Assembly: GCA_006247105.1 (NCBI GenBank)
Contig: CM016925.1
Coordinates: 2,542,001 to 2,606,000, forward strand
Length of the DNA stretch: 64,000 nt
Direction of reading: 5' to 3'
From: Giardia muris
Taxonomy: Eukaryota; Fornicata; Diplomonadida; Hexamitidae
In this document: positions 62,226 to 64,000 of the stretch, one piece after another
Numbering within the stretch: position 1 is the first letter of the stretch
How the letters are laid out: every line of letters begins with the position of its first letter
Made by a program: the position numbers and the translations under genes
The notes under the pieces: generated by a model
Databases searched by the model: none
Told to the model about the DNA's origin: nothing
What the model saw: the letters and a program-made list of their open reading frames with translations, nothing else

Positions 62226-64000
62226 ATGTTCCATTATATTGATCATCGGCGCTTGTGCATGCTCACTCTATTCCGGCTGGACACGGCTTTAGTCTTCTCC
62301 CTATACGGAGCGGTCCTGGGCCTTCCCGTCGGCCCATCCGATGAAGGTTCCGAACCTAATTTCAATGAAACGGTAATAACAGTCGTCGAGGCCTTACAAG
62401 ATGCCTCGAAAGCACGTGGGGCATCAGGTGACCTTCTCTCTCGCTGTGCCACGGTGATCGTCAAGCACTTCCAGCGAGAAACTCGTTTGGAACTGGTTCA
62501 GCGATTAATAGAGAGTATTTCGGATGACGGCCGGGCTCGGGCAAGGCTTGCAAACATGCTCCAGGTGTATTCTACAGACGTCTGCGCCACAAATAAGGAA
62601 CTGGTGCGGCGTGGGTTCACCCCCATCTCCTTTAGGAGAATGTTTACTCGGTCAGAAGAAGACATCACTCCTTATCTCATGGCAAGTGCCATATTACAGC
62701 TTGATGAAGGGCTTCAACGGGAATTCCAGCAACAACTCTCCGTGGCAGAAAAGGATTCCGATAAGCTGTATTGCTTATCAGTAATCGATAAAGCACATCC
62801 TTTATTGAATAGAGTTGAACGGAGAAAACAGCACCCGGTCGTAACGAATGAGAACGTCTCCATACAAGCCAGTTGTCCTCAGAGTTCGAAAGCTCTTCAA
62901 GTTACCATCGTCAGTGAGGTCGATACTGATTTGCTGGAGAAAAATAGTCGGTTATCATTGCAGGTACAGGATTTGGAGCGTCACGTTGAAATCTTGAATG
63001 GACAGATGAAACTTACCTCTTGTGATGTAGAAAAGATCACAGAGGAGCTGGAGAGTTCTAAAACACAGTGTTCTCTTCTTCAGCAACAACTGAGTGAGGC
63101 ACAAGACCTCGCAACACTTAAGACTCGCAGCCTGACGAAGCTTTCAATGCAAGTCATGAGTCTCTCTAACATGGTTATCACAGAAACAGAAACAGAGGGA
63201 CCTGGAACTAGTCCAGGTGATGTCCTTTCTCCGGGTTCTGATGATATTGCTTTAGCCCTTGTACGTCTTAGACAGATGTCGGCGAAATGGGGAGAGGTGC
63301 AAAGGATGAGTCAGACGATTGAGCTGCTGAAGGCGGAGTGTGAGAATCAGCGAGCAAGTCTAGTGGACACCATGGCATCTGTGGAACAACATGACCGCGT
63401 TGATGCTTGCGTCGGGACGGAAGCCTCCCTCTTTGTGCTTGGAGAGGGGAGTCCGGATCATGGAGAGACAGGATCTCTTGCCCTGGAGCAATTCCAGGGG
63501 AATAGTACGACCCACTCCATGATGCAAACGAATGATCTGGCGATCCTTCAGTCAACGCTAGTGGACCGGGAAGGAGAGCTGCATCGCCTACGGGCCAGTG
63601 TCATGACGTATGCCGCGGCCCTTGAACGGCTGGAGAAAGATGGGAGAGCTAAACAGTGTCTCCATGAGATCCAGGCCATTCGCAAGAAGATTGAGACGGA
63701 ATACTCGGAGATCATCGATCAAACCGGGAGCCGAATGCTTCAGTCATTCGACGCCTATGCTTCCACACGCGACCAGGCCGAGGCGGATTCGGAGGCGGCT
63801 CACCAGACGCAACTTAATACTCGGAATGAGGTCATTGCGGCCCTAAAACAGAAGCTTAAGGAGACAAAGGAGCAGCTGACATTGGAACAGGCCGCCCTAG
63901 CGGAACGTAATGATGTTGTCGCCGAACTCCATGCCGAGCTTCTTCAACGGGACGCTCTCGTCCAAAATCTTCTGGTCAAGGCCGATACCGCCGAAAGGGA
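62226..64000 (+). CDS. Long coiled-coil protein, 5' part only
   Basis: The frame is open to the window end. ATG 62226 lies 11 nt after the transporter stop behind GATATAAATTTGG; 62259 is an alternative in-frame ATG. At least 591 residues. Residues about 1-200 are mixed helix without a named domain. From about 235 heptad-like charged helices dominate (LEKNSRLSLQVQDLERHVEIL, ELESSKTQCSLLQQQL, later ALKQKLKETKEQLTLEQAALAE), with a disordered acidic break near 320-345. The protein continues beyond the window. Such proteins are common in Giardia cytoskeleton and basal bodies; no specific role can be assigned. Confidence 0.7.
   Translation, partial: MFHYIDHRRLCMLTLFRLDTALVFSLYGAVLGLPVGPSDEGSEPNFNETVITVVEALQDASKARGASGDLLSRCATVIVKHFQRETRLELVQRLIESISDDGRARARLANMLQVYSTDVCATNKELVRRGFTPISFRRMFTRSEEDITPYLMASAILQLDEGLQREFQQQLSVAEKDSDKLYCLSVIDKAHPLLNRVERRKQHPVVTNENVSIQASCPQSSKALQVTIVSEVDTDLLEKNSRLSLQVQDLERHVEILNGQMKLTSCDVEKITEELESSKTQCSLLQQQLSEAQDLATLKTRSLTKLSMQVMSLSNMVITETETEGPGTSPGDVLSPGSDDIALALVRLRQMSAKWGEVQRMSQTIELLKAECENQRASLVDTMASVEQHDRVDACVGTEASLFVLGEGSPDHGETGSLALEQFQGNSTTHSMMQTNDLAILQSTLVDREGELHRLRASVMTYAAALERLEKDGRAKQCLHEIQAIRKKIETEYSEIIDQTGSRMLQSFDAYASTRDQAEADSEAAHQTQLNTRNEVIAALKQKLKETKEQLTLEQAALAERNDVVAELHAELLQRDALVQNLLVKADTAER

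Noticed and set aside
1..64000. tRNA, rRNA, CRISPR, insertion elements, telomere repeats
   Set aside because: I found no T-loop-like GTTCRA in spacers, no direct-repeat arrays, no transposase and no TAGGG-type tracts.

Overview
The window looks like a piece of a nuclear chromosome from a Giardia-like diplomonad. Eukaryotic genes (class I histone deacetylase, CHD remodeller, Sec61 alpha, VAP, longin R-SNARE, NEK kinase, karyopherin beta, Sof1, Trm112) are packed almost without spacers on both strands. All but one gene (a candidate 35-nt intron) read as single exons, and TAA, TAG and TGA all end genes, so the hexamitid TAA/TAG=Gln code is not in use. Start codons mostly sit directly behind a short A/T-rich box, and several stops overlap AGTRAAY, the Giardia poly(A) signal. 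Ankyrin-repeat proteins, NEK kinases and cysteine-rich type I surface proteins are the families expanded in Giardia. The species is inferred, not proven; G. muris is a reasonable guess.

Layout. 1-5.7 kb: 3' end of an ankyrin gene, a secreted plant-type LRR protein, a myotubularin-like protein that has lost its catalytic Cys-x5-Arg loop, and an unknown helical protein. 5.7-12.1 kb: histone deacetylase, RING-H2 protein, long-form tRNase Z and an unknown helical protein. 12.1-17.2 kb: a run of membrane/lipid genes (tail-anchored VAP, LCAT-like acyltransferase, secreted BPI-like protein), with an LSm-like gene whose frame is broken near its middle. 17.3-25.6 kb: a 2411-residue CHD remodeller, an unknown protein and a TM2-domain membrane protein. 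25.7-34.1 kb: a GLUG/cysteine-rich surface protein, Sof1/DCAF13, a degenerate sphingomyelinase-like phosphoesterase, an unknown basic protein, adenylate kinase and Trm112. 34.1-46.8 kb: a 1455-residue EGF-like surface protein, a coiled-coil protein, Maf pyrophosphatase, karyopherin beta, an SLX4-like protein and Sec61 alpha. 47-64 kb: prolyl-tRNA synthetase, a second GLUG surface protein, NEK kinase, ankyrin-RING protein, a disordered protein whose 3' part is out of frame, a large ankyrin protein, an R-SNARE, an amino-acid transporter and the start of a long coiled-coil protein.

The genes do not form operons. They share the themes of secretion and surface exposure (Sec61, VAP, R-SNARE, three type I Cys-rich proteins, BPI, LRR), chromatin (HDAC, CHD) and RNA/translation (tRNase Z, LSm, Sof1, Trm112, ProRS). 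The most striking structural signal is that four divergent gene pairs have start codons separated by only 10-11 bp of A/T-rich DNA, so one tiny box must serve both strands. Two genes (LSm-like, and 54940-56581) appear to be split by frame changes that are all of the -1 type: candidate introns, pseudogene lesions, programmed shifts or assembly errors.
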